From NCBI GenBank assembly GCA_039619475.1, contig CM077116.1, forward strand, positions 296,774,464 through 296,838,463: a stretch of 64,000 bases of DNA. The letters run 5' to 3'. Source of the DNA: Icerya purchasi (taxonomy: Eukaryota; Arthropoda; Insecta; Hemiptera; Monophlebidae). Below the pieces are notes generated by a model. The model made no database searches. It was not told where the DNA came from and saw only the letters and a list, made by a program, of their open reading frames with translations. The position numbers and the translations under genes were made by a program. Positions 21,385-32,033 of this stretch are shown here, in pieces; position 1 is the first letter of the stretch; the number at the start of each line of letters is the position of its first letter.

Positions 21385-22272
21385 ATACGGCTAGCTAGTT
21401 CAAAATTCGCAATTATATTTATTACGAGAAACCGCGTATTTGACGTCTATGTTTAGATTAATTAAAAGAAAATTGATGTATATGATATAGATATACCAAT
21501 TTTTCGTATAAAATCACCATTTAAAACAATAGTAAATGTATTTCTCATCTCGTTCGGATTACTGTGATTGGATCAGCGTTCGTGAAAATCTGATAAGTCA
21601 TCTCGACAGTATTTGGAGATGAGTGTGCGAGTCATCTCGCATGCGGCTGCTCCGATTGCGCTAGAGAGATACACAATGACTTCAGTAATACGGGCATCTT
21701 GCGTGTGTTTAATTGCACGAACGGTCAATGCAACAACTTTATTTGTAATTTCCCGCTTGACGCTGATCGAGATGCGTTAATTGTATCAAATTTGTAGAAT
21801 TTTTCTCAGGCGAATTTTATTGGTTCGCTTTCATTAAAGGAAGTTCAGAGTCACTGATTTTTTCAGTTACCGTTACACCGTATGGATCTATTTGCCAAAT
21901 TTTTATAACCGTTAATTGAAGTTTATCTAGTCACCGTCGTCGTATTTTTCTTTATTAACATATTTTTTAGTCCAATTTATGTGTATTTGTCTTCCTAAGT
22001 ACAATAAATCGAATTTTGATTTTATGTGAAATTTTATTTTTTATTACGCTGAACTTATCACATTGCATTTGTCATGAAGTATGGCGATTTCTGGTCATTT
22101 AAGGGAAAGTTCTCACGTCAGAAGAGGCACGGTCCTCTTCATTTTTCTTTATAAAAAATCTAATAATCAAGCGTAAATGAAACGACTCCTTGAGTCAAAG
22201 ATAATGACGTCTGTAATATATTCATTTCCAGCAACATCTTTTTAAAACCATAATTTATAACACTGACGCCGC
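21228..22272 (+). other. Intron start and downstream sequence, no exon recognised
   Basis: Begins with the consensus donor GTAAGT. Apart from the TA microsatellite it is A+T-rich with no frame resembling the receptor C-terminus. It is contiguous with 27330 onward once the LINE-B insertion is removed. Confidence 0.45.
21316..21382. repeat. (TA)n microsatellite
   Basis: An uninterrupted or nearly uninterrupted TA run of about 30 units within the putative first intron of the receptor gene, about 90 bases after the donor. It gives a meaningless YIYIYI translation if read through. Confidence 0.9.
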
Positions 22273-22286
22273 CAAACAAAAGACTT
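22273..22286. repeat. LINE-B copy 1 target-site duplication, 3' side
   Basis: CAAACAAAAGACTT, repeated exactly at 27316-27329. It abuts the T tract that is the poly(A) tail of the minus-strand LINE. Confidence 0.85.
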
Positions 22287-22358
22287 TTTTTTTTTTTTTT
22301 CCTACCCTGGGCGCGCCAGCGGCCTTGACCCAACAGCATGAAAAATTAGGAGTTATAA

Positions 22359-24482
22359 CTAAATAGCCAAGCGGTCAGAAATGGAAAAGACAAAGGACAG
22401 CAGCAATGGAATAACTGAAAGAAATGGGAAGGAAAGAATAAAGGTAGCGTTAAAGGGAGTAGGAAGACCCAAAACTAGAAGTTGGGCGTAAAGAAAGGAG
22501 CGTTCGTTAGAGAGTGTAGAACATTCGAATAGGATGTGATTTGAGTCACAAACACAAGAAGGCTCAGAAGCGTGAAGAGAGCAGAAAGGAGAAGGGGACA
22601 AAGCGAATCGAAAGCGAGAAGAGGGGAGTAGAGAATGATTGATTCTAAGCCTAATTAAGGAAACAATAGTGGAACGACGACAGGTAGGAATAGATTGAAA
22701 CCAAGGCAGGAAACTAGGAACCGGTTGAATAAGACGGTACTGTGAAAAGCGATTTGAGAATAAAGATGGATACATGTCAGTCCAAAGTCTAGAATGATTA
22801 GAGCGTGACAGAGAAAGAATGTCTGACGAAGGGAAAGAGTCGAGGAAAGGACCAATGCGGGCGGCCGAGCGAGCTAAAGAGTCAACTGCGTCATTGCCCT
22901 CAATATTGGAATGACTAGGGACCCATAGAAAGTCTATGAGAATGGATCGTAACGAGAACAAAGAGGAGACAAGAGATCGAATAGAAAGGATGATACCGTC
23001 AGAAGTATGAGAAGGAGGAGAGGAGATGGTTTGAAGAACGCCTTTGGAATCAGAAACAATCAAGAATTTGTGAACCCCACTCGTAGAGGATATGAATTGG
23101 ATTGCACGAAGAATTGAGATCGACTCGGCTGAGAAGATAGAGCAGAAAGAAGGAAGTCTGAAAGACTCAGAGTGCAGGAACGTAGGAGACGTATACGCGC
23201 CACCCACGCCCCCATCACTCTTAGAGCCATCCGAGAAGATTAAGGCATGGGAAGGAAAAGCAGAGTTCAGCAGCTGAAGGAATTCGAAGTTGACTACATT
23301 GTGAGAGGAAGAATTAGCTCGGACTGGAAGAGAGGAGAAATTGATGAGGTGCCATATGCTATTAAAATCGAGAGAAAAGTAAGGAAGACTGTTATAAGAG
23401 GAAACGTAGGGAGAAAAATTGGAAACACGAGCAGCTATATGCGATAAAATCGGAATTCTATGAGGCGCCAAGCGCCAGTGATTTTTGATATGAAGATAGG
23501 AAGGAATAATATTGGATGACAAAATGGGGAGGCGTTTTATTAAAAATCGATAACCGAGGAGTGAACGACGAGTGGAAAGAGGTTGAGTGCAAGTTTCGGA
23601 TAGAATCGCAGGAATAGGAGAAGATCTTAAAGCACCAATGCATAGGCGAAGGCAGGAATTGTGAATTGCGTCAAGTTTCGAAAGGAGAGACTTGGAGGCA
23701 TTGTCATAAATGAAGGAACAATAGTCGAGTTTGGACCGAATAATCGATTTATATATAATTAATAGAATGCACGGGTCTCCACCCCATCTGAGCGGAGATA
23801 AAGATTTGAGGAGATTAAGTTTTTTGATCGAGGAATTATAGATATAATTAATATGTTCATGAAATGTAAGGCGACTATTTAAGAAAAGACCTAGATAACA
23901 TATGGAATTAACAGTGGTAATAGGTGTACCAGATACGCTGATGTTTATAAAAGCACGATTAAAGGGGCGGAGAGCAAAAATTATACAGAAAGACTTGGAC
24001 GGGGAAAGAGAGAGGTGGAGAGTAGATAGAGCATTGCTAAGATGGAGCAATGAATGATTTAACTCGTTGGTGGCGGAGGACAGATCATCTGAGGTGGAAT
24101 AAACTAAAATGTCATCAGCAAAAAGGAGAGAGAAAGAGGCAATAGGGAGCGAAGCAATATCGAAGGAGTAAATATTAAAAAGAGTGGGGCTAAGGCAGGA
24201 ACCCTGGGGAAGCCCACGATAGACGCATCTGGAGGTGGAAAAAGAAGTAGAAGATAGATAAATTCTATGTTGAAAGAGGTTGAGTATAAGAGTGATAAGA
24301 ACCGGAGGGAGATTAAGAGAGAGGAGTTTGGAGCCCAGAGAAGGAAGATGCACGAGGGAGATTAAGAGAGAGGAGTTTGGAGCCCAGAGAAGGAAGATGC
24401 ACATTATCGAATGCAGAGCAGACATCGACAAAAGAAGCGACAGTAAATTTCTTTGATAGGAATGATTTATAGATATATGCAA
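22359..24482 (-). pseudogene. LINE-B copy 1 ORF2, RT palm to C-terminus
   Basis: 707-codon frame. The first residues repeat the upstream frame because of the 49-base duplication. RT palm: CVYRGLPQGSCLSPTLFNIY then the catalytic FADD in LLFADDILVYS (about residue 125). Thumb: SICYLGLFLNSRLTFHEH. RNase H at about residues 415-545: FSDGSKSDGGVG (first D), SAESISILRAI (E), LIVSDSKG (D), and WVPSHSNIEGNDAVD (H and last D). The C-terminus ends with the motif CVCDSNHILFEC (about residue 645). RNase H removes the RNA template. The frame is open, but the protein would lack the N-terminal part because of the upstream breaks. Confidence 0.85.
24303..24402. repeat. 49-bp tandem duplication in LINE-B RT gene
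   Basis: GATTAAGAGAGAGGAGTTTG begins at 24311 and again at 24360, a period of 49 bases. Because 49 is not a multiple of three it shifts the ORF2 frame and accounts for the overlap of the two frames 24313-25026 and 22359-24482. Confidence 0.9.
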
Positions 24483-25026
24483 GGAAGGTACTGATGCAAT
24501 CTACCGGGCCAAGCCCGGGGCGAAAACCGAACATATTAGAAGGAACTAGATTATTATGCTCAAGCCACCAAACGAGACGGTTATTTATTAAACCTTCAAA
24601 GAGTTTGTGCAGACATGAGGCTAGGGAGATAGGACGGAAGGAACACTGGTTTTTTTTAGGAATTGGAATGACGATGAAGTCATTCCAAGACTCAGGAGTA
24701 AAACTAGAGAGTAAGAAAGAGTTGATGATATTCAGAAGGGAGAGCAGCGAGGAAGGAGAGAATTTTTTAAGAATATGGAAAGAAAGACTGTCCAGGCCAG
24801 GAGCAGAAGGAGAGGTTTTATTAAGGACGGACAAGAGTTCCTCGTAGCGGAAAGGAGACGTTAGGAAATGAGGTTCTGAGGAATTTGGGAGTGAAGGAAT
24901 GTACGATTCCTCGAAAGTGGGGACATACGGAGGAGCAATAGAGTCCAAGAAAGAGTGAAGTTTAAGCAAAGAAGGATGGGAGAAGCGGGGACACTCAGAA
25001 AGAGGAGATCTGAACGCTTTGACCAT
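24313..25026 (-). pseudogene. LINE-B copy 1 ORF2, RT fingers
   Basis: 237-codon stretch in the same frame as the endonuclease piece, separated from it only by the TGA and one further codon. It has SAPGLDSLSFHILKKF, FIVIPIPKKNQCSFRPISLA, LFEGLINNRLVWWLEHNN, MFGFRPGLG and ASFVDVCSAFDNV, which are conserved RT fingers and the first catalytic aspartate box (FVDVCSAFD). It runs into the duplicated segment, after which reading continues in the next frame. Confidence 0.85.
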
Positions 25027-25029
25027 TTT

Positions 25030-26241
25030 TCATATCTTAGAGAGAGGCGTATCTCTAGAGAAAGATGAACAAAATGATTTCCAAGAGTTTCTCTTGGCAG
25101 ATTTTGAAATGTACCGAGCTTTAGCGTTAGCTTCTTTGTAAGCTAAAAATTTGGATATTGAGGAACAAGAGCGAAAGGCTTTGAAGGTAGCGGTGCTTCT
25201 TTGGAAGGCAACTTTACACTCTTCATTCCACCAAAGAGAGGAGGCATAAGAGGAAGAACGACCGCGCGAAAAGGAAGAAGGAGGGGAGGAAGCGGAAAGA
25301 GCAGAATATAGAGATTGAATGAAGAAGTTGTACTGGGATGACGGGTCAGGAAAATCCAGAATAAGGGGGAGTGAGGAATCCGCCAAAGATCGGAATTTAG
25401 TCCAATCTGTTTTGGAGAGAAGCCAGTGAGGAGCGTGCAAGGGCCTGAAAGGTTTAGAAGGAAGATCGTTGTTGAGAGTTAGGAGAATGGGGAGATGATC
25501 ACTACCAAAAGTGCCGTCGAGAGTTCTCCAGGAGCTTACAAGACCAAGATTCGGAGATGAAAACGAGAGGTCGATTGCACTAGAAGAAGATGGATGTTTG
25601 AAGAAAGTAGGAGAACGATCGTTGTGGAGAAAAAGATTATGGTTTAGAATGAGATTTTCCAGAGTCACATCGTTAGGATTGCGCCCTGCACAGCCCCACA
25701 TAGGGGAGTGCGCATTCCAGTCTCCACCAATAATAAATGGATCAGATAGGGATGAAAGGAATAAGGGCAAAGGAAGACTAGAGAGGCTGGAGTTGGGAGG
25801 GATGTACACGCAAGCAATATGTATAGGATTCGGAAGAAGATTTTCAAGAGAAATATGAATCATGTTAGGATGGTTAGGAAGGGGAGGAGGAAGAAATGGG
25901 ATATTGTGGGTGAGATAGGATAGATCGTGTCTAATTAAAATTGCAACACCACCATACCCATCCATACGATCAGATCGAACTAGAGAATAACCTCTGAAAT
26001 CAAGAGACGAGGAGGAACTACGCCAAGTTTCAGATAACAGCGCTACATGGATATTATAGAAGTCTAATGGACATTCTACACTTAGTTTATTAGCTCGTAA
26101 GCTGCGGCAATTCCATTGAAGGATGTTTATGGCGCAAGACCGCGGCATTCTATTTAAAAGGAGAAGAAGAGGAACTAAAAGAATGAGAAAAAGCAGCGGG
26201 AGAAGACAGAGCTGAAACTGAAGTAGAAGAAAGGAAGGCAA
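25030..26241 (-). pseudogene. LINE-B copy 1 ORF2, endonuclease part
   Basis: 403-codon frame. The real ORF2 start is probably near residue 35 (INILQWNCRSLRAN) since what precedes is hydrophobic low-complexity sequence. Endonuclease motifs: LLSETW, GGVAILIRHDLSY, IIGGDWNAHSPMWG (D and N), SAIDLSFSS and TFGSDHLPIL (SDH). The frame ends SKI-stop where other copies have IW or LW, so the stop is a W codon changed to TGA. A linker with SLWWNEECKVAF and ARYISKSAKRNSWK joins it to the RT. Confidence 0.85.
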
Positions 26242-26426
26242 GGGTAATAGGAAGGGTGTAATACATGACAGGAGATCGCTTGTAGACGATCTTCCAACTT
26301 AAAGGAGAAGATGACAATGGAAAAATAAGTAGAAGAGAGAAGACGTGTCCGAAGTTGGATGCAGGCAAAATTGAAGGTACCTCACCATTAACGGTACCGT
26401 CAGCGATAATAAATAAACGGAAGAAG

Positions 26427-26546
26427 TACCTGCACGAACTGGGTTGATGCCCAGTTTGTAGGCTTCCTTCCGACATAGTGTTGAAAAAGAGACGAGAGAA
26501 ATACCTGCACGAACTGGGTTGACGGCCAGTTTGTAGGCTTCCTTCC
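26427..26546. repeat. Two-copy 75-bp-period repeat with small hairpins at the LINE-B ORF1-ORF2 junction
   Basis: The unit TACCTGCACGAACTGGGTTG begins at 26427 and again at 26502. Each unit contains a short hairpin (ACTGGG...CCCAGT in the first, ACTGG...CCAGT in the second) and ends GTTTGTAGGCTTCCTTCC. On the coding strand they translate to GSLQTG and QPSSCRYF twice. They lie between ORF1 and ORF2. Confidence 0.7.
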
Positions 26547-26753
26547 ATAATGAGATAACTATGTAGCATAAAGGAAAGATGGAATAAAATTCGAACTGAG
26601 GAAAGTTTTGAGTTAATGATTCCTGAGCGAACAGTTATCCTTGGCGAAACGGACGCAAAAGAAAGAAGGAGAAATAAGGATAACAAATATAGAATGGGAT
26701 GCAGGAAGATGGTCAAAAGGGAGAAAAAAATAAAAGAGAATGAAAGAGATGAT

Positions 26754-27315
26754 CTAGTTGAAATGAACGTGATTGGATAGGAAGGCTGAAAGATTATCAA
26801 GGAATGAGGAGGAAGAGGATATGTTAAAAGAGACAAGGAGTTCCATGATAGCTGCAGAGATATGGGAGACAACAAAAGAAGAATCGTTTAGAGAGGAATT
26901 AGGAGAAAGACTAGGAGGAACTGGTAAAGGAATGGAAGATATGGAGGGATTGGATTGGGGGGAGGCATCATGATTCAGTGCACAACCATTAGATGGTAAA
27001 CGAGAGTAAAGGGATGGAACGAAAGGAAATTGAGGAGAAGGCTTTGAGTAGGATTTGGGTTTGGAAGTGGAAAGTGGGGGATTTAGGACGTGGAAGAGAG
27101 GGGAATTTAGAAGCTTTTGGGGAGACGTTTGAAAAGGAAATAGGGGCTGCGGCGCGATTAGCATAAGAGAAGGCTGGAGAGGCGGAACTGGAGGATTTAA
27201 CTTTAATTGCTTCGTGAAAAGAGATGTTCTCGAAAGCCATGATTCTTTTTATGTCCTGCCGCTGCCATTCGGGACAGGCTCGATCGGAAGCGCTGTGACT
27301 ACCTTTGCAGTTGTG
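26754..27315 (-). pseudogene. LINE-B copy 1 ORF1 (Gag-like), C-terminal part
   Basis: Begins inside a zinc-knuckle region (NCKGSHSASDRACPEWQRQ) and the conserved box DIKRIMAFENISFHEA, then a long Ser/Pro/Phe-rich region (27164-26754 in another frame) ending with an amphipathic stretch (ISSSSSFLDNLSAFLSNHV). LINE-B copy 3 has the same boxes (RSCPEWSRQKDIKKIMAFEN), confirming that this is real coding sequence. The 5' truncation removes the N-terminus and one frameshift separates the two halves. Confidence 0.75.
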
Positions 27316-27329
27316 CAAACAAAAGACTT
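27316..27329. repeat. LINE-B copy 1 target-site duplication, 5' side
   Basis: Exact second copy of CAAACAAAAGACTT, directly at the truncated ORF1 end of the LINE. Confidence 0.85.
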
Positions 27330-27949
27330 CGTCTCCAATCGAAATTCGTAATTTCTTTCGTCATATTTATACATTAATAATCCCCAATACACTGTCAACG
27401 ATGTGGAACTCGTTTTAGTTTATTTCTGAGTGTTTACTTTTTTATTTTCAACTTCCGGATCTTAATCTTCTTGCTCCATATGTCGCTGCCTGTATCGCTT
27501 CCTTATCTGTCTTTCCTACTTTAGTCCCCTTTATTCTTTCTATCTCGCATTAAAATCCAACATGTAATGTTAGTTTCATTTAATCCGCGAGTAACTAGGT
27601 TGAATGAGCTGTCGCTGCTAGTTAGCACATCTAAAATTAAAAAAAAAATCATTTCGCCTAATTTCACTTTCTTTTTATCTTAATGCTCATATTGCTCTGT
27701 TTTGCTTTCCTTTTTCTCAATACTTCTTTTATTTATATGTTTCGTTTCTTATTGCTCTCGTTACTTTCATTAATTCTTTTCTACGTTTTGCTTTCCTCTT
27801 GAACTATAATGATTCTTAAAAATGACTACAAGAATTATTTGTATATGATTGTTGATGGAGTCTGTCTTTTCTGTACCAACATTGATTTTATGGAGGATTT
27901 TACTATTTTTCTCGCCACTTTCTCCGAATTATTTTGAACAATGGTTCCT
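27330..27949. other. No gene recognised; continues the sequence broken at 22286
   Basis: A+T-rich, many TTTCTTTT-type runs. It was checked for the missing last receptor exon: no frame with a seventh helix and a TYxxxxQF end was found. Confidence 0.4.
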
Positions 27950-28372
27950 GATTAAATCTTTTCCCATGGGAAAATATGTGGTCGGCTCACACATCATGGC
28001 TGCGATCCATTAAGGTGAACCTGAGCCTTGGTGGCCACCGATATCCATGTCCCGCAGAGAGTTTACAGCATTAACTAGACTCCGCATAGGGCACACAGCA
28101 ATATCCCACAACTATTTGCTGAAAGGAACATCTCCTCCCTCTGCCTATTCCATATGCAATTCCTCAATTTCACCAACCGCTGAACACGTTCTGGAACATT
28201 GCCTCCCTACAGGCACCTCCAACTTACCGACGGTTGCGTTGTCAAACAAACCAAAACAGGTACAGGATATGCTAAACCATATTAGAGCGGCTAACCTATT
28301 AAAACACTTCTGATCTTGCACTGATCCATGTGCTGTAATAATCCCGGCAATTACACACAGCACATAGACCAT
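27950..28372 (+). mobile_element. LINE ORF2 C-terminal fragment
   Basis: The frame 28047-28313 reads SRREFTALTRLRIGHTAISH then YLLKGTSPP, a degraded C...H region (ICNSS, EHVLEHC), and a natural-looking stop at 28311. This is the terminal RRE--LTRLRIGHT--H block of I/Jockey-group LINEs. Upstream bases 27955-28046 give a decayed linker in other frames. A related minus-strand fragment lies at 60740-61145. Confidence 0.65.
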
Positions 28373-28473
28373 ATAAATTTAAGGGAAAAAAAAAATCTTT
28401 CCCTCTACCATTTTCTTTTTTTTTTTACAATTACTTTTCTGTCATTTGGTTATACGTTCTTCAGAAGCGTTTA

Positions 28474-28570
28474 TTCTTTTTTTTTTTTTTGGCCCGGATC
28501 AAATTTTTATTGGTGTTGCTTGCTGTCTTTAACTAAGTCGGTTAATGGCATACCGCAACCCATAGGCAAT
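28474..28570 (-). mobile_element. Short retroelement 3' end with poly(A)
   Basis: A T tract (about 28476-28490) followed by GGCCCGGATC and unique sequence reads on the minus strand as a 3' UTR ending GGCC plus poly(A). It is probably a severely 5'-truncated retroposon; the family is unknown. Confidence 0.35.
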
Positions 28571-29547
28571 GCTTTATTTGAGTGGTCTTAGATTTATCAA
28601 CTGTTCCTCTCAATAATTTTCCCTTTCCCTCCTTTCTTAATAGTATTCCTCCTCCCTTCATTATTGGAGGTGATTGGAACGCCCATTCTCCTCTTTGGGG
28701 TAATTCTAGTCGAAACAGTAATGGAGTGGTTCTTGAAAACATTATCCTCGGACATAATCTTATCCTCCTTAATGACCAATCTCCTACTTTGTACAAAAGT
28801 CCTTCCATTTTTAGCGCAGACGATCTCTCCTTTTCTTCTTCTGATCTTGCTCTTAACTGTTCCTGGAAAACACTTGACGGTACTTTTGAAAGTGACCATG
28901 TCCCTGTTATTGTATCGTTCAAAAGTCTTCCCCCATCATCCATTTACTTCAAGCCCCTCTATGCCTCCTAATGGTGTATCCCCAAAACTAATTGGGAACA
29001 ATTTTGTCGTTCTGTTGACTCTTCTCTTTCCCTTTTGCATCACAACTTAGATCCTATCTCAAAGTAAAAATACTTTACTGATTCCATCTTACTCGCCCTT
29101 TCTTCCTCATCCCATCCAGTGCCTTCTAAACCTCGCCGTCATGCAGCCTCATCCTTATGGTGGAATAATAACTGCAAGGTGGCTTTTGATGCCAGCGTCG
29201 CTACTTTTAGAACCTTCCGTCACTGTTCCTCCTTTTCAAATTTTATTGACCATAGAAAAGCTAACGCTAGAGCCAGATACATCCTAAAACAAGCCAAGAA
29301 GGAATCCCGGAAAAAATTTTGCTCTTCCTTTTCCCGGACCACGTCTATTTCCCAAATTTGGAGAATGGGCAAAGCCTTCAAAAATCCTAAATCCGAACTC
29401 CCTTCTTATCTTAACATCTCTTCTGACACACTTGAATCCTTATTGACAATCTAGCTCCCAGTTATGTTCCTTCCTTTGACGAAGTAAGTTCTCCTTCTCC
29501 TTCTCTCCCAAATTCATCTCACTTCCTCACTTCAGAATGCCACTTCA

Positions 29548-30561
29548 ATGAACTCCCCTTTTCATTGCAAAAATCCTCCAATTCGACTCCAGGAATCGAC
29601 AAAATTTCCATTCCTTGTTCTTAAAAATCTCTCTAATTTCTCGCTCAAAATTCTCCTCGAAATTTTCAATTCTTTTCTTCTCTCAGGACTTACACCTCCT
29701 ATTTGGAATTCATTTATAATTATCCCTATTCCTAAGGAAATTCCAAATTCTTTTCGACCTATTTCTTTGGCTCCTTGTTTAAGAAAACTATTCGAGAGTA
29801 TGCTAAACCGACGCCTTGTTTGGTGGCTGGAACATAATAATCTCGTCCCCTACAATATATTCGGTTTTCGTTCTGGTCTTGGTTCTTCTGACTGCATCAG
29901 CCTTTTTCTTTCTGACATATATAAAGCTCTTCTTGAAAGAAAATACACGATCGCTGCCTTCGTTGATGTAGTTTCTGCTTTCGATAAGGTTCATCTTCCA
30001 TCCCTTAAAAATAAGATGATTTCTATTGGCATTCCTCTTCAACTTTCCTCCCTGATAATTCAACTCTTTCAAAGCAGAACAATTCATCTTTCTGCTCCTT
30101 CCTCCTCTGGCTCTAGATGTGTATTCCGTAGTCTTCATCAAGGGTCATGTTTGAGTCCTACTCTTTTTAATATCTATTCGCTTGAAATAGCTTCTCTTCC
30201 CGTCTCAGCCTCTACACTCCTTTTCGCGGACGATATTCTTATTTATCATTCCTCAACTTCCATCTTCTCTGCTAAAGATGAACTCAATAATTCGTTGAAC
30301 ATGCTTGAATCCGCTCTATCCAACATCCATCTAACCATTTCGTCCTCTAAATCTGTTTGTATGGTTTTTTCCTTTCGTCCCTATAATACTTCCTTAATTA
30401 ATGTCTCTTTGAAGAACTTATCTATTCCATTAGTTAGGTCCTTTTGCTATCTTGGCTTTTTCCTAGACAGTCGTTTATCTTTTCGCGAACATATTTCCTA
30501 CCTATATATTTCCTGTCTTAAGAGAACTAATTTATTAAAGGCTCTTTCTCCACACAAATGA
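29548..30561 (+). pseudogene. LINE-B copy 2 reverse transcriptase
   Basis: 337-codon stretch from the RT fingers to the start of the thumb. The catalytic boxes FVDVVSAFDKV and FADDILIYH are intact; the palm entry reads VFRSLHQGSCLSPTLFNIY, where the G of the usual RGLPQG is S. It ends at a TGA (30559-30561) after KALSPHK, where copy 1 has SPLRWGGDP. Confidence 0.8.
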
Positions 30562-31005
30562 GGTGACGACCCCAGTGTTCTTCTTATTCTATATAAATCT
30601 ACTATTCGTTCCAAACTTGATTACTGTTCTATCATTTATGGCAGTGCTCCTAAACATCTTCTTTCCAAACTCGATAAAGTCCAAAATTCATGTCTTCGTC
30701 TTTGCCTCGGTGTTCTGAAATCCTCTCCCATTCCTGCAGTACTTTCAGAAGCCAACATTCATCCTTTACACATTCGCAGATCCTTTCTTGGGGATCGCTT
30801 CCTTATAAAACGTCTTCCTATTAAGTCTTCTAAATTAGTTTCTGCTTATTCCTACATCCTGGCCAATTGGCGGTTTTCTCCCCTGAAGATTCCTATTCTT
30901 TCTCATGTCTCTCGACGCCTTGCTTCTTATTCGGCATTTATTTACACATATCATAAACTCCCGTTCTTTACATTCAGTTTTATAGATTTTTTATATCCTC
31001 CTAAT

Positions 31006-31679
31006 TTGTTTTTCCTTCCTTCTCATACTAAATATTCACTTTCTATCGCTTTAAGCGAGTACAACGGAGCTTTGAGGTCTCTATTTCCTTCTTCGTCTGT
31101 CCTCTTTACGGATGGTTCCAAAAGCGATGAGGGGGTCGGAGCTTTCTTTCTTATTTCTTCCTTTCCACACTACGAACTTTATAAACTTCCTTCCTTCTGT
31201 TCCATTTTCACTGCAGAATCGTATGCAATACTCCGTGCAGTTCTCTTCATTGCACTTTCCTCCTATAATAACAAATACCTTGTTCTGACTCCATGAGCGT
31301 CTTGCAGGCTATATCCTCTCCTTTTCCATCCTCTTCATGCGACTACATTATCCTTTCCATTCGTTCCTTAATTGCAAATCTCTTCTTAGTTCGTTCCATC
31401 CAAATCGATCTTCTTTGGATTCCCAGTCATAGCAGTATCGCAGGCAACAACCTAGTTGACTCGTTTGCTCGCTCTGCTTCCTATAACGGCAAATTTGTCA
31501 ATAAATTTCCTGCCAATAATATCTTCTTTCCATCCAAACAAGCACACCTCAAATCATGGTCGGATACCTACATTACCTTCTTTTCCAATCCTCATTCCTT
31601 TTACAAACTCTTGCAACCTCTTCCTTCATCAAGTTCCCTGATTTCCCTGGTTTCAGTCGTTCCGTTATTTCCTCCATAA
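31006..31679 (+). pseudogene. LINE-B copy 2 RNase H domain
   Basis: Two overlapping frames. The first has FTDGSKSDEGVG and FTAESYAILRAV (catalytic D and E), the second has SIRSLIANLFLVRSIQIDLL, LWIPSHSSIAGNNLVDSFAR and SFYKLLQPLPSS. A frameshift at about 31293 falls at the SD-S box of the third catalytic residue. Confidence 0.75.
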
Positions 31680-32033
31680 CACGTCTTCGTCTCAACCATA
31701 ATTGTCTTCCTTCGTCTCTGTTTCGGTTTTCTATTGTTTCTTCCCCATACTGTAATTTTCATCCCTCGGATCATGACTATGTTTGTGATGCAAATCATAT
31801 CCTTTTTGAATGCTCTCTTGTTCCCTCTTCTACACTAAGTTTCACCTAAAACTACCTACTCCTTTTTGTGCTTCCTACATACTTTCCTTTCCTTAACCAG
31901 ATGTTGTTCCAATCTTAGCGAAGTTCATTTCCTCTATTTCTTTATATATCAAAATTTAATCCTGTTTTCGTAATTCTTTGATGATGGGTCATTGCCCTTG
32001 GTTAGCGTTCTCAAAAAAAAAAAAAAAAAAAAA

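Larger units (their letters stand above)
22287..27315 (-). mobile_element. LINE-B copy 1, 5.0 kb, young, TSD-flanked
   Basis: Minus-strand I-group LINE, the best copy of the family in this window. Poly(A) tail (T tract from 22285), 3' UTR to 22359, ORF2 26241-22359, ORF1 C-terminal part 27315-26754; the 5' end is truncated in the ORF1 zinc-knuckle region. A 14-base TSD (22273-22286 and 27316-27329) proves a target-primed insertion. ORF2 has endonuclease, RT, RNase H and a terminal Cys/His motif. It carries two simple lesions: a TGA at 25030-25032 where related copies have W, and a 49-base tandem duplication at about 24303-24402 that shifts the frame. ORF1 also has a frameshift. Confidence 0.9.
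28585..32033 (+). mobile_element. LINE-B copy 2, 5' truncated
   Basis: Plus-strand LINE-B starting in the endonuclease (28585, before FIIGGDWNAHSPLWG) and ending in an A tract at 32012-32033. Segments: EN (28582-28971, ends FESDHVPVIV), EN-RT linker (29119-29454: SLWWNNNCKVAF, ISQIWRMGKAF), RT (29548-30561: RPISLAPCLRKLFESMLNRR, FGFRSGLGSSDCI, AAFVDVVSAFDKV, LLFADDILIYH), then a stop near 30561. RNase H follows (31006-31296 FTDGSKSDEGVG; 31293-31679 LWIPSHSSIAGN), then the Cys motif (VCDANHILFEC, about 31780). Several stops and frameshifts. No clear TSD. Confidence 0.85.

Noticed and set aside
23092..26973. Plus-strand Arg/Glu/Lys-rich frames across LINE-B copy 1
   Set aside because: Antisense shadows of Ser/Leu/Phe-rich LINE coding sequence.
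21228..28030. Search for the receptor's last exon on the plus strand
   Set aside because: No frame with a hydrophobic helix and TYxxxxQF end found outside the LINE insertions.
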